Shown here in pieces: positions 8,342 to 16,232 of a stretch of 64,000 bases of DNA. The notes under the pieces are model-generated. The model made no database searches. It saw only the letters and a program-made list of their open reading frames with translations, and was not told where the DNA came from. Source of the DNA: Lachnospiraceae bacterium (lineage in GTDB: Bacteria > Bacillota > Clostridia > Lachnospirales > Lachnospiraceae); the NCBI GenBank assembly GCA_910576335.1, contig CAJTIU010000009.1:121886-185885 (forward strand). Direction: 5' to 3'. How positions within the stretch are numbered: position 1 is the first letter of the stretch; every line of letters starts with the position of its first letter. A program made the translations under genes and the position numbers.

Positions 8342-9583
8342 ATGACACGCTTAATCAGATATGAATTTTACAAATTGTTTTGCAAGCGGTCAATACTTGT
8401 TGTACTTATTCTGTTCAGCGTAATAAACCTGTTCAAAATAAATAATGAATTTCATTCCTATTCCTACTTGGCAGACGGGAAAGACAGCCGCAGTTGGAAC
8501 AGCGTGTATTGGCAGCTCTATGAGAAATATCGCGGAGAGATAACTACCGATAAAATCAATAATCTTCTTGAACTATATCAGCCGTTAGCAGATGCTACGG
8601 CTGATATGACGGCAAGCACAGACACAGATGACCCGAATACGATGACGGGAAATATATATAGTGACGAAAACATCTTAGAAAAATACTATGTACAGCCTAT
8701 GGAATATTTCTATAATTATCGCAACTTTGCTTCGGAAGTGGCAAAGAAGGCAAAAGAAAATGCTGCATTTTACAAGGAACAAGGACTTAACTTTGAAGTG
8801 CGTAAAAACAGTGTAATTTACAATCTTTATTCTGGACGGAATATACCAGCTTTTGCCTATCGGGAAATGTATAACTATTATTTGAACTATGATTTTTCGA
8901 ATATATTGGTTTTGTTCCTTTGTTTATACGGGATTATCAGCACTTTCGTCTATGAAAAGGAGACGCAGATGGATATGCTGTTACTGACGAACCCTAATGG
9001 CGGTAAAAAAACCGTATTAGCTAAAATTATTGCAGTTACTTTATTTGTAATAAGTGTTGTAATATGGTTTTCCGTGCTGGATTATCTTGGCTTTTCCTTT
9101 TCATTTGGAACAATGGAGGGATATAATCTTCCTTTGTATGCCATCAGCAATTTCAGTGCGGCTGCGGTAAACTGCAATTTGTGGCAATATGTAGTTCTAT
9201 CCGCAATTACAAAAGCAATCGGCATATGGACTATGAGTATGGTATTCCTATTGATTTCCATGTTTTGGCGTAACGCTCTTATCCCATTTGTCGCTGACTT
9301 TGGAGCAGCCTTATGTTTGATTATGGCAGGTGCGTCACTGAGTTATTCAGGCAATATTTGGCTAAAGATAATAAACCCATACTCGCTGCTCACGAACCGC
9401 ATTCTGTTCGGTAAGACTGAATTTATCGGTTTTGCGGGCTATCCAATACAAAGTTTTTTGGCAGCTATTATTTTTGCCGTAATAGTAGGAATGGCTGTAA
9501 TAACGGTAATGGTTATACTTTCTAAGAAGAACTGCCATTGCCGGGACAGGAGGATAAAATGTCTGGATTCATGTACGAAATAA
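8342..9583 (+). CDS. ABC transporter permease (first)
   Basis: 413 residues when started at ATG 8342 (MTRLIRYEFYKLF), which has GGAGAG just upstream. The longer frame from 8270 reads through a GC-rich palindromic linker and is unlikely. One N-terminal helix (about 12-30) is followed by a large extracytoplasmic domain of about 170 residues, then five or six helices (about 195-400). This is the ABC-2 topology of peptide exporters. It overlaps the next permease by 25 bases, implying coupled translation. Confidence 0.85.
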   Translation: MTRLIRYEFYKLFCKRSILVVLILFSVINLFKINNEFHSYSYLADGKDSRSWNSVYWQLYEKYRGEITTDKINNLLELYQPLADATADMTASTDTDDPNTMTGNIYSDENILEKYYVQPMEYFYNYRNFASEVAKKAKENAAFYKEQGLNFEVRKNSVIYNLYSGRNIPAFAYREMYNYYLNYDFSNILVLFLCLYGIISTFVYEKETQMDMLLLTNPNGGKKTVLAKIIAVTLFVISVVIWFSVLDYLGFSFSFGTMEGYNLPLYAISNFSAAAVNCNLWQYVVLSAITKAIGIWTMSMVFLLISMFWRNALIPFVADFGAALCLIMAGASLSYSGNIWLKIINPYSLLTNRILFGKTEFIGFAGYPIQSFLAAIIFAVIVGMAVITVMVILSKKNCHCRDRRIKCLDSCTK

Positions 9584-11568
9584 AAAAGATAATGCTCCAC
9601 CAAAAAGGGCTTTGCTATATCGTCCTTGTTCTATTACTTGGCACCATTTGGCTCGTTGCATCAGACAATCCTTATAATAGTGCAATGGAACAGTACAAAA
9701 GTGAATATGAATGGTATCTTGAAAAGGTAAATGGATACTGTACTGATGAATCTTCTCTCTATCTGGAACAGGAGGCAGAGAGAATTGCAGAAGCCAAGGG
9801 GAAGAAAAGCTATCTTTTGGAAAGCTACTATGATGGCAAAATCAGTGAAAGTGAATATAAAAAAGAGAGCCAAGAAATCGAAAATGTTCTGAAACATCAA
9901 AATGGATTTGAGGTCATATATCAGCAATATCTCTACACCTGCGAAAATGCCAAAAACCGTTATTTTCTTCAAACAAACGGATGGACGGGGCTTCTTGGCG
10001 GAGGTACGCTTAATTTTGTCCTGTTCCTTGGCATTTTGCTGATTGTTACGCCCGTATTCTGTTCCGAGTATAGCTGTCAGATGGACGCTTTGATTTTGAC
10101 CTCAAAAGAGGGGCGGAAAAGCTCTTTGCATAAGCTGCTCATTGTTATTTCGGGCGTCCTCTTGATGTGCGTAAGCATATCGGTCATTGAATACGGATTT
10201 TACAGCCTCAAATATGGACTGCCTAATGGAAATTATCCCATCCAAAGCGTTAGTTACTTTGCAGGCAGCAACAAAAGCATAACTTTATTCGAGGGATATG
10301 TATATATAGGATTGCTCCGTCTTTTTGGCAGCGTGTTTTTAACAATACTTCTTATGTTTATTTCTGTTTTGGCGAAAAAGTATGCGGTGACTCTGCTTGC
10401 AGGTGCAGTATCGGTCATTATTCCTTATGTAGGTCTATCCAAAACAATTATTTACCGGCTGCCGTTGCCTTTGCCATTTCTGCTCGGAACAGACTTTTTT
10501 GCAGGAGATATTGTTTCAAGTGATGCTTTTACAGGTGATGAGAAAATTGTTTTTGTAGAGATTAATACTATTACGCTGTTGATTTTGTTTTCAGTATCCG
10601 TATTCTTATGTATTTTGGCTGCCGCTTGGATTTTACGGAGCAATTCTAACAAATGGCAAATGAAAACAAGGAAAATGCGAAATGTACAGACTCTTGCTAT
10701 CATACTTAGTTTCGTATTGACAATGACAGGATGTTCAGATAACGGAAAAAGCCAGAATTTTATTTATAATTCATCGGCGGAATATGATTGTATGGGCTAT
10801 GAAATAACACAGGATGCAGAAACTTTTGAATATTATCTTAAAAATGCTTCTACGGGAGAAATGCTTCATTTAGTACGCTCACCTATGTTTGGAGCGTTCT
10901 CTGATGAAGAAAAGGTATGTGCGTTTTGTGTATGCTCACCATATCTATATTATACGACATCGGTTACGGAAAGCTATGTGAACCGTGTAGGAAACTATAA
11001 CAGCAGTATAACAAAGGTGTCGGTGATAGAACTTAATTTAGATACCTTTGAGGAAAAAATCGTTTTTGAACAGATTACAAATTCTGGTCGTTCCCTCTTT
11101 GGCATTGATTATGAGACGGGTGATAAATGGAAGTTTTTAGAGTTCCATTACGGTTTTTTCATAAATAATGACAGCATATTTTTCATTGGCAATGATGGTA
11201 TAACAGAAGTAAACCGTCTCACGAAAGGTATTACAAAACTTGACATTCCTACAAGTGGAAATATCTCATTCGATGGAGAAAACATTTTTTACAAAAACGA
11301 GCAATCGGTTTTAACAAGGTATCATGTTCTAAGCGGCGAAACTTTTACTTATGAAAAAGTAGTTGCGTATGATTTCTGCATTGATGAGCAGTCGATTTAT
11401 TATGTATCCAGAACAGACGGGAATCGTGTATATTCCTGCAACAAGGATGGGAACAACAAAAGGTTGATTAGCGGTACGCCCGCAATGTCAGTTACTTGTG
11501 ACGCTGGCAACATTTATATATTAGCAAAGGAAAGCGGGGAGGACATCGTTTTATCAAAAAGTCGTTAA
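9559..11568 (+). CDS. ABC permease fused to lipoprotein-like sensor domain
   Basis: 669 residues from ATG 9559 (AGGAGG upstream). Residues 1-365 form an ABC-2 type permease like its neighbour. In the same frame there follows MKTRKMRNVQTLAIILSF ending in LTMTGC, a complete lipoprotein signal with Cys at about 392, then about 275 residues of beta-propeller-like sequence similar in style to the 6144 lipoprotein. Either this is a true fusion with the domain held outside by the last helix, or an internal start at ATG 10660 also yields a separate lipoprotein; no good ribosome site precedes it. Last gene of the operon. Confidence 0.8.
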   Translation: MSGFMYEIKKIMLHQKGLCYIVLVLLLGTIWLVASDNPYNSAMEQYKSEYEWYLEKVNGYCTDESSLYLEQEAERIAEAKGKKSYLLESYYDGKISESEYKKESQEIENVLKHQNGFEVIYQQYLYTCENAKNRYFLQTNGWTGLLGGGTLNFVLFLGILLIVTPVFCSEYSCQMDALILTSKEGRKSSLHKLLIVISGVLLMCVSISVIEYGFYSLKYGLPNGNYPIQSVSYFAGSNKSITLFEGYVYIGLLRLFGSVFLTILLMFISVLAKKYAVTLLAGAVSVIIPYVGLSKTIIYRLPLPLPFLLGTDFFAGDIVSSDAFTGDEKIVFVEINTITLLILFSVSVFLCILAAAWILRSNSNKWQMKTRKMRNVQTLAIILSFVLTMTGCSDNGKSQNFIYNSSAEYDCMGYEITQDAETFEYYLKNASTGEMLHLVRSPMFGAFSDEEKVCAFCVCSPYLYYTTSVTESYVNRVGNYNSSITKVSVIELNLDTFEEKIVFEQITNSGRSLFGIDYETGDKWKFLEFHYGFFINNDSIFFIGNDGITEVNRLTKGITKLDIPTSGNISFDGENIFYKNEQSVLTRYHVLSGETFTYEKVVAYDFCIDEQSIYYVSRTDGNRVYSCNKDGNNKRLISGTPAMSVTCDAGNIYILAKESGEDIVLSKSR

Positions 11569-11687
11569 ATAATGCCTGATACAGGTTTGGAGAGTATCTG
11601 TTAAGTCTTTCAGGTATAGCAAAACTACCCGCCATACACCGTTTTTTTATTTGGTGGACGTTTGCCTTAAAACCTTATGAAATGAAA

Positions 11688-11734
11688 CAGATCCGATAAA
11701 CTGTGATTTTTATTCCACATGTTTATCGGATCTG
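11688..11734 (-). terminator. Strong hairpin between convergent genes
   Basis: CAGATCCGATAAAC (11688-11701) pairs perfectly with GTTTATCGGATCTG (11721-11734), a 14-bp stem. On the minus strand it is followed by a modest T-rich tract. It lies downstream of both the permease operon (plus) and the XRE regulator (minus), so it probably ends transcription from both sides. Confidence 0.5.
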
Positions 11735-11834
11735 CATCTATGTGTCTGGCTCTTTGATGATATATTTACCTGCCCGATAGATAAGAACTTGGCTTTTTCT
11801 TTACAAAAAAAGTTCAAATATATCAGTTAGTGAC

Positions 11835-12308
11835 TTATTTCAATTTAATTTCTACTTTGTAATATTTTAAAAAATATGGTACAAACAAAAGAGCCCCTAT
11901 TATCAAAATCACCCAACCAATATATGTTCCTTGATTTTCAGGATAAAAATAATTTATAGCTAAATGAACTGGACATAGAATAATTGTAATCACTCCCCAT
12001 ATTTTTTCCAATTTTCTTTTCATCTTGTTTGCCTGCTCTTTTTGTTTCTGTAATTCCACCAAATTTTGTTCTGCCTTTTTTTGATAATTTTCCATCATAA
12101 TCCTTTCTCCCGATAACAATTCGTTTACATTTATTCCAAGAATGTCACATAGCTCCATCATTATCGATACATCTGGACAGCTTTTCCCTGTTTCCCATTT
12201 TGAAACCGCCCTATTACTAATGTTAAGCATTTCTGCCAGCTGTAACTGAGTAAGATTTTTTTCTTTACGACATTCAGCAATAAATTTTCCGATTTTTTCT
12301 TGATTCAT
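11835..12308 (-). CDS. XRE-family regulator with C-terminal membrane anchor
   Basis: 157 residues. The N-terminal helix-turn-helix (about 6-62) shows LTQLQLAEMLNISNRAVSKW, typical of Cro/CI-type repressors. A charged helical linker (70-100) follows, then two hydrophobic helices (about 104-122 and 128-148). This layout is common in Firmicutes, where the membrane part may sense the envelope. A palindrome upstream (12365-12390) may be its operator. It is transcribed against the ABC operon. Its target is unknown. Confidence 0.88.
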   Translation of the reverse strand: MNQEKIGKFIAECRKEKNLTQLQLAEMLNISNRAVSKWETGKSCPDVSIMMELCDILGINVNELLSGERIMMENYQKKAEQNLVELQKQKEQANKMKRKLEKIWGVITIILCPVHLAINYFYPENQGTYIGWVILIIGALLFVPYFLKYYKVEIKLK

Positions 12309-12364
12309 TTCTTACCCACCTCCTAGTTTTATCATACATAATAAAAATTTTTTTGGAAGGAACT

Positions 12365-12390
12365 ATTGGTTGATTCTCTAATTCAACCAT
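12365..12390. promoter_or_regulatory. Candidate operator upstream of XRE gene
   Basis: ATTGGTTGA, spacer TTCTCTAAT, TCAACCAT: an inverted repeat 57 bp upstream of the divergent start of the XRE regulator, in the place expected for an autoregulatory site. A related half-site AGTTGAC follows. Confidence 0.35.
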
Positions 12391-12426
12391 CAGTTGACTA
12401 CTAGTATATCGAATAATTAATGCCGG

Positions 12427-12570
12427 CTATTCTTTATCTTTTTTTGCCTGTAGTTTTTTGTCAAACATTTCAATGTGATATTTTAACCATATAATTTCAT
12501 CATCTATCTGTCGGCAATTAATAACCACCTGTAACTTTTCTTTTATATGTTCAATAATCTGAATAACCAT
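12427..12570 (-). CDS. Small hypothetical protein (47 aa)
   Basis: Minus-strand frame from ATG 12570 to TAG 12427, 47 residues, beginning MVIQIIEHIKEKLQVV and ending in a Lys-rich tail. AAAGGTGAC lies 2-10 bases upstream. It is predicted to be a short amphipathic helical protein with an IIxWLKYHIEMF-like middle. Small helical proteins of this kind are frequent companions of conjugative-element modules, but no family is recognised. Confidence 0.4.
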   Translation of the reverse strand: MVIQIIEHIKEKLQVVINCRQIDDEIIWLKYHIEMFDKKLQAKKDKE

Positions 12571-12657
12571 TTGTCACCTTTAACACAATTATAAACATCT
12601 ATACTGCCTTTCGCAAGATTGTAATGTGAAAGGTACGAATACAGACACTAAGATTCC

Positions 12658-12691
12658 CAAAAAAGCGACAGAGATTTAACCCTCTGCCGCT
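12658..12691 (-). terminator. Terminator for tnpV remnant
   Basis: On the minus strand, AGCGGCAGAG and CTCTGTCGCT form a 10-bp stem followed by TTTTTT. It lies a few bases after the tnpV stop. Confidence 0.65.
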
Positions 12692-12698
12692 ATACTGC

Positions 12699-13018
12699 CT
12701 ATGTGTAAATAATTTCCTCGTTCACAACCTCCTTCGCACAAGCCTTTATATTATTCACTCTTCCTGTCCATTTTAACGCATTTTCAGCCTTTAACTGTTC
12801 CGTTTGCCTTGTGCCTGTTTCATGTCCTCTATGAGCCTTTCAAGGCGCTCCTGTACCTGCCTGTCTACATCGGCAAGGTAGGCGTTGAGCCTGCCGCTTG
12901 TGAGAAGATTGATGTATGTAACCCTGCGGTGCTGCTTCAGATAATCCAAGTGCCGTTGTCCCCAAATGCCTATCGTCTGTTCTTCTTCGGCAGGTACAGT
13001 TAAGTGCTGCATGGGCAA
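12699..13018 (-). pseudogene. tnpV: tnpV transposon protein, frameshifted and truncated
   Basis: Minus-strand text LTVPAEEEQTIGIWGQRHL, LLTSGRLNAYLADVDRQVQE and, after a frame change near 12795, EQLKAENALKWTGRVNNIK to EEIIYT-stop matches TnpV, the small transposon-encoded protein of Tn4451-type and related Firmicute elements. The N-terminal residues are missing: sequence upstream switches near 13020 to a fragment of another gene. The frameshift and lost 5' end show that this is debris. It marks a recombination junction between the ABC cluster and the duplicated secreted-protein module. Confidence 0.75.
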
Positions 13019-13122
13019 CAGCTGTTAGTGTATCAATATTTGCTGATGCAAAAGGGAGGCTGTATCAGACAATAAAATTAGGGAAAACTTATCTATCAAC
13101 AATTTCTGCTTTAATAAGATGA
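13003..13122 (+). pseudogene. 3' fragment of secreted-protein paralogue
   Basis: A plus-strand frame ending at TGA 13120-13122 reads ADAKGRLYQTIKLGKTYLST and ISALIR. The 13741-14588 gene ends with YDAKGRLHETIKFGKMSIST and ISTIIK, so this is the tail of a paralogue whose 5' part was lost at the tnpV junction. It is followed by a small membrane gene exactly as in the complete copy. Confidence 0.75.
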
Positions 13123-13176
13123 CACTTGTCTTTGGTAAAATTATGTGTTTGAAGAGAGAATTTACGAGGTGAGTTT

Positions 13177-13323
13177 ATGAAAAAAGTGCGAGTTATAATA
13201 TGTATTGTAGCGATTGTTTTTACTCTGATCGGGATCATGCTGACTGGGGAGTTGGATGTCCCGCGTTTTTTAACCAGTGCAGCTTTTTTTGCAGCGGCAG
13301 TAGGTTATGGCATTGTTGCATGA
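13177..13323 (+). CDS. Small two-helix membrane protein, copy 1
   Basis: 48 residues, from ATG with GAGGTGAG upstream. It reads MKKVRVIICIVAIVFTLIGI, then LDVPRFLTSAAFF and a second hydrophobic stretch. A paralogue at 14820-14999 shares VICI..I...TL.G, the central VPRF and VGY. Each follows a secreted-protein gene and precedes a GGGGACGGGG palindrome, so the pair forms a repeated two-gene module. A role as accessory or immunity partner of the secreted protein is a guess. Confidence 0.6.
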   Translation: MKKVRVIICIVAIVFTLIGIMLTGELDVPRFLTSAAFFAAAVGYGIVA

Positions 13324-13326
13324 AGG

Positions 13327-13364
13327 TTGGGGACGGGGCATTTTTAAAAATGCCCCGTCCCCAA
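13327..13364. repeat. GGGGACGGGG palindrome, copy 1
   Basis: A perfect 38-bp palindrome whose left half is TTGGGGACGGGGCATTTTT. It starts 4 bases after the stop of the small membrane gene. Other copies lie at 15016-15053 and 44455-44488. It can act as a strong hairpin in RNA. Confidence 0.85.
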
Positions 13365-13513
13365 TTTCACATTCCTGGCCCGAGATATGAGTTTACCGTG
13401 TGAATTTAGGCCATTTTTAAGGCCAAGGGGATTGCTTTTACGCTAAAAATGTGTTATTTTATAAATGAGGATAGTTTTAACTGTAATGTGTGCAAAGGAG
13501 GTGTAAATGTAGA

Positions 13514-13717
13514 ATGAATTGTCCTTATTGTGAGAAAAAGATGTTGGAGGGCTCAATAAAGTGTTATAAGTGTGCTCCAATGTGGAAGGGAGTTGATGGG
13601 AGAAAATTTACCTTTGGTAAAGCAAAATTTTTAATGAATACAACGAAGGGGGTGTGGTATTGCGAGGGGTGTGATTGTTTGATTGTAAAAAGTATAGGAG
13701 ACAAAATAGAGCATTAA
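13514..13717 (+). CDS. Small zinc-ribbon protein
   Basis: 67 residues from ATG 13514. It holds two or three CxxC-type pairs: NCPYCEK at the N-terminus, KCYKC at about 20, and YCEGCDCLIV near the end. The layout (CPYC, then a distant CxxC before a II/IV motif) resembles the small zinc-ribbon family DUF6487. AGGAGG lies 10-15 bases upstream, with an ATG-TAG minimal frame in between. It sits between the truncated and complete secreted-protein modules. Probably a metal-binding structural protein of unknown role. Confidence 0.65.
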   Translation: MNCPYCEKKMLEGSIKCYKCAPMWKGVDGRKFTFGKAKFLMNTTKGVWYCEGCDCLIVKSIGDKIEH

Positions 13718-13740
13718 TTAGAGAAAAAGGAGAAATTAAA

Positions 13741-14588
13741 ATGAAAAACGGAAACTTTGCTTGCCTTAAGGCAAGCAGAAAAGCTATAGCTTTTCTACTT
13801 GCCTTAAGGCAAGCAGAAAAGCTATAGCTTTTCTGTTGATAGTTATGTTACTAATGGTTGGTTCAAAGGTTGAAAGAGTAGAAGCAGCAACAACCACGAA
13901 TAAAGAATCCTTAATTACTAAGGTTTCAAACCCATCTAATGGAAAAATTACTTTTGTAATTAATGTGCCGGCTAAAACTACAGTTAGCTATAAAGTGGAG
14001 CTGATTCCAAATGCAAGAACAAAATCTATTGATACGAAAAGTGGATCTTATAAAAATACAGGTAAATCACAAGTGTCAAAAAAGATAACTGTTACGACGA
14101 GATATTATTCTAATAAATATAAGATTACTGCTTCGTATTCTACAGGTCCAGCACGAAACCGTAAAATTTATAAAGATACAGATAGTGCGGTAAGCGCATT
14201 AAAAACTACTATTTACACAAATAAATTTGTTTGGAATAGTGCTAATATAAAAAAATGGAAAGCAGAGTCGAGAGTACAGGTGCTACTTGGTTTTGCTATT
14301 ACGGGAGCTGCGGATCTTGCAGTTACGAAAGGTTACTTATCTGCAGGGTATGGAACTGTTGTCAGTCTTACATTTTTGTGTGGAGATTATTCGAGTGCGG
14401 GAAGTGTTAGTGACACGAAAACTATACAAATGACCCCTATAAAAGGATGGGGGTTTAAAGTTAAAGCGGTGCCGTATGATGGAGGATACACTAAATATTT
14501 ATTGGTTTATGATGCGAAGGGGAGATTGCATGAGACGATAAAATTCGGAAAAATGTCAATATCTACTATTTCGACTATAATAAAATAG
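13741..14588 (+). pseudogene. Secreted protein disrupted by 38-bp tandem duplication
   Basis: AAGGAG precedes ATG 13741, which reads MKNGNFACLKASRKAIAF and then, because of a 38-bp tandem repeat (13760-13834), runs out of frame to a TAG. Removing one repeat unit gives a seamless signal peptide, FLLIVMLLMVGSKVERVEAA, joined to the 250-residue frame 13836-14588. The mature part is about 230 residues, Lys/Thr/Ser-rich, with a hydrophobic glycine/alanine core (VQVLLGFAITGAADLAVT) and C-terminal beta strands. No enzyme motif is recognised. The gene is OFF as it stands; loss of one unit would restore it. A truncated paralogue lies at 13003-13122. Confidence 0.75.
13760..13834 (+). repeat. 38-bp tandem duplication of nested palindromes
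   Basis: Two identical 37-base copies (13760-13796 and 13798-13834, period 38). Each contains CTTGCCTTAAGGCAAG and AGAAAAGCTATAGCTTTTCT, two perfect palindromes side by side. Hairpin-forming direct repeats are prone to slippage. Because 38 is not a multiple of three, copy number sets the reading frame of the signal peptide. Confidence 0.85.
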
Positions 14589-14634
14589 ATAATCGGTAAT
14601 CACTAATAAGTCTTGAATTCGGGAAAGATGAAGA

Positions 14635-14782
14635 CGTTACTATTCACGACCCGGGAGGTCGCTCATAGCAACGATTCGGGATGATACTAAAAGTTTTGCT
14701 ACGCAAAAGTTGCCAATTATTCTTGAATCATGTTCTTGCGGAATGCGCAGTTCGGTGCATTCCTGACCTATGAATAGTAACG
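14635..14782. repeat. 148-bp element with 12-bp terminal inverted repeats
   Basis: CGTTACTATTCA (14635-14646) and TGAATAGTAACG (14771-14782) are perfect inverted ends. Inside the left end is GACC-CGGGA-GGTC, the core of the TTACTATTCACGG palindrome family, and the interior holds GGAATGC/GCATTCC arms. It has no coding capacity. This is a MITE- or REP-like element between the secreted-protein gene and its small membrane partner. Confidence 0.65.
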
Positions 14783-14819
14783 ATGAAGATAATTCGTATT
14801 TACGAAGGAAGGTGGTTGT

Positions 14820-14999
14820 ATGAGAAAAGATCAAATTGTAATATGTATTATATCAATTCTTTTGACACTTGTTGGTATGGAATTAACATGGAATTTGAAT
14901 GTTCCGCGTTTTTTTGTTACTGCAATCTTTTTGATGTCAATAGTAGGATATATTAGTGTTATGATTTTAGGTTGGGCGAGAATTAAGAAAAAGGAATGA
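14820..14999 (+). CDS. Small two-helix membrane protein, copy 2
   Basis: 59 residues, from ATG with GGAAGGTGG upstream. It starts MRKDQIVICIISILLTLVGM, then a middle LNVPRFFVTAIFL, a second helix and a basic tail RIKKKE. It is a paralogue of the 13177 gene. Membrane topology with both ends in the cytoplasm is likely. It pairs with the upstream secreted-protein gene, from which it is separated by the 148-bp palindromic element. Confidence 0.6.
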   Translation: MRKDQIVICIISILLTLVGMELTWNLNVPRFFVTAIFLMSIVGYISVMILGWARIKKKE

Positions 15000-15015
15000 G
15001 TAATTAATTAGAAGA

Positions 15016-15053
15016 TTGGGGACGGGGTATTTTTAAAAATACCCCGTCCCCAA
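15016..15053. repeat. GGGGACGGGG palindrome, copy 2
   Basis: A perfect 38-bp palindrome like copy 1, but with GGGGTA/TACCCC in place of GGGGCA/TGCCCC: a compensatory pair that keeps the stem. Its right half supplies the last six codons and stop of the convergent hydrolase gene. Confidence 0.85.
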
Positions 15054-15896
15054 TTTCAGATCCAGAAACTTAATGGTAGCTTCCAGTAATCTTGCCGTGG
15101 TGGGACTTTCCGCGTCCCGGTCAAAATCATGCATATTGTGGGACACAACGAATCTCTGTGCCCGGTATTTATTGCACAGTTCCAGGAATTCGGAGTAAGG
15201 AACATCCGTATCCCCGGTGCTGTGTGCGCAGAAAATGGGGCAGGGCATCTTGTCGCACACCCGGAGGGTATAGTCCAGGTAAAAGAACTTCTGTCTCCCT
15301 GCGTAGATCAGGTCAATCCAGTTCCCCTTCTGCCTTGCGTACACATAAACGCTGTAATGCCTGTCCAGGGCACCTTCTGCGTGGATTCCGGAGGGAATGG
15401 CTCCCAGGGCAGCCTCGCTGACAGGAGGGAGTGTATTATAATATTTGCTGGGCGTCATGAACCATCCGTCGCACAGGAATCCGTATCCATAATAAGAAAG
15501 GATGCCCACAGGCTTTTCCGTTAATTTGCCGCCTGCCGCTGCAAGCAGGCACAGATATGCCCCTGCAGAGCGCCCCCACAGGAAATATGGGAGTTTTTTT
15601 TCTATATACATAGAAGCATATTTTATATAATGATTAACTGAAGCACACACATCCTCTAAGATCAGATCCAGCTTCGCTGCCGGAGCCAGGGGATAATCAA
15701 AGGCGATGATCTGATATCCGGCCTCTGTCAGTGTCTTTACATGAAAATCCGGCAAATCTGTCTTCGTTCCGTATAATAATCCGCCGCCGTGGAAATATAA
15801 AATACAGGCCTTTGGCACAGTATCAGTGTCATGATAGACAACCGCATGCTTTTCGTATGTATCGGCGGGGATGAGTATTTCTTTTTTCTTTAACAT
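15033..15896 (-). CDS. Alpha/beta hydrolase, esterase-lipase type
   Basis: 287 residues. It has the HGGG oxyanion motif (YFHGGGLLYG, about 34-43), the nucleophile elbow GRSAG (Ser about 110), a probable acid in HSTGDTDVPY (about 232), and His in SHNMHDFD (about 257). This is the hormone-sensitive lipase/acetyl-esterase fold, cytoplasmic, with an unknown small ester or acyl substrate. AGGAGG-like sequence lies upstream of ATG 15896. The C-terminal residues LGTGYF and the stop codon are encoded by the palindromic repeat at 15016-15053, so the original end has been replaced or extended. It is transcribed away from the ureide operon. Confidence 0.88.
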   Translation of the reverse strand: MLKKKEILIPADTYEKHAVVYHDTDTVPKACILYFHGGGLLYGTKTDLPDFHVKTLTEAGYQIIAFDYPLAPAAKLDLILEDVCASVNHYIKYASMYIEKKLPYFLWGRSAGAYLCLLAAAGGKLTEKPVGILSYYGYGFLCDGWFMTPSKYYNTLPPVSEAALGAIPSGIHAEGALDRHYSVYVYARQKGNWIDLIYAGRQKFFYLDYTLRVCDKMPCPIFCAHSTGDTDVPYSEFLELCNKYRAQRFVVSHNMHDFDRDAESPTTARLLEATIKFLDLKLGTGYF

Positions 15897-16232
15897 AAAG
15901 CCTCCTCCTTTTTATTATAATGTCGAATATGCGCGTTAAAATGTGGTTGAAAGCATAGTGCTTTTTTAAAAATTATTGTTTAATATTTAACAGGCGGGGG
16001 TATGAGTGGAATTTTCCCGTCAAATAATAGTATATCACAAAAACAGGGGATTTCAAGAACATTCATGATACCGTGCTCCTTACAAAATCACCAAAAAAAT
16101 CATTTGTAATTTGTCTAAAATGTCAATTGATAATTTTAAGGAGAGTTGTCATAATAAGAGTATAAAAACTGGTTGACCACAATAACCTAATAATCCATTT
16201 TTTAACAATTATAAGAAAGAGAGGACTTCACA
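15897..16232 (+). promoter_or_regulatory. Divergent control region of ureide operon
   Basis: 336 AT-rich bases between the divergent hydrolase and the first ureide gene. TATAAA at 16161-16166 may be a -10, but no convincing -35 was found. TGGTTGACCA (16170-16179) is a perfect palindrome of the TGGT-N2-ACCA kind seen in FadR-subfamily GntR operators, fitting the regulator at 25734. AAGAGAGG precedes the first start codon. Confidence 0.4.
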
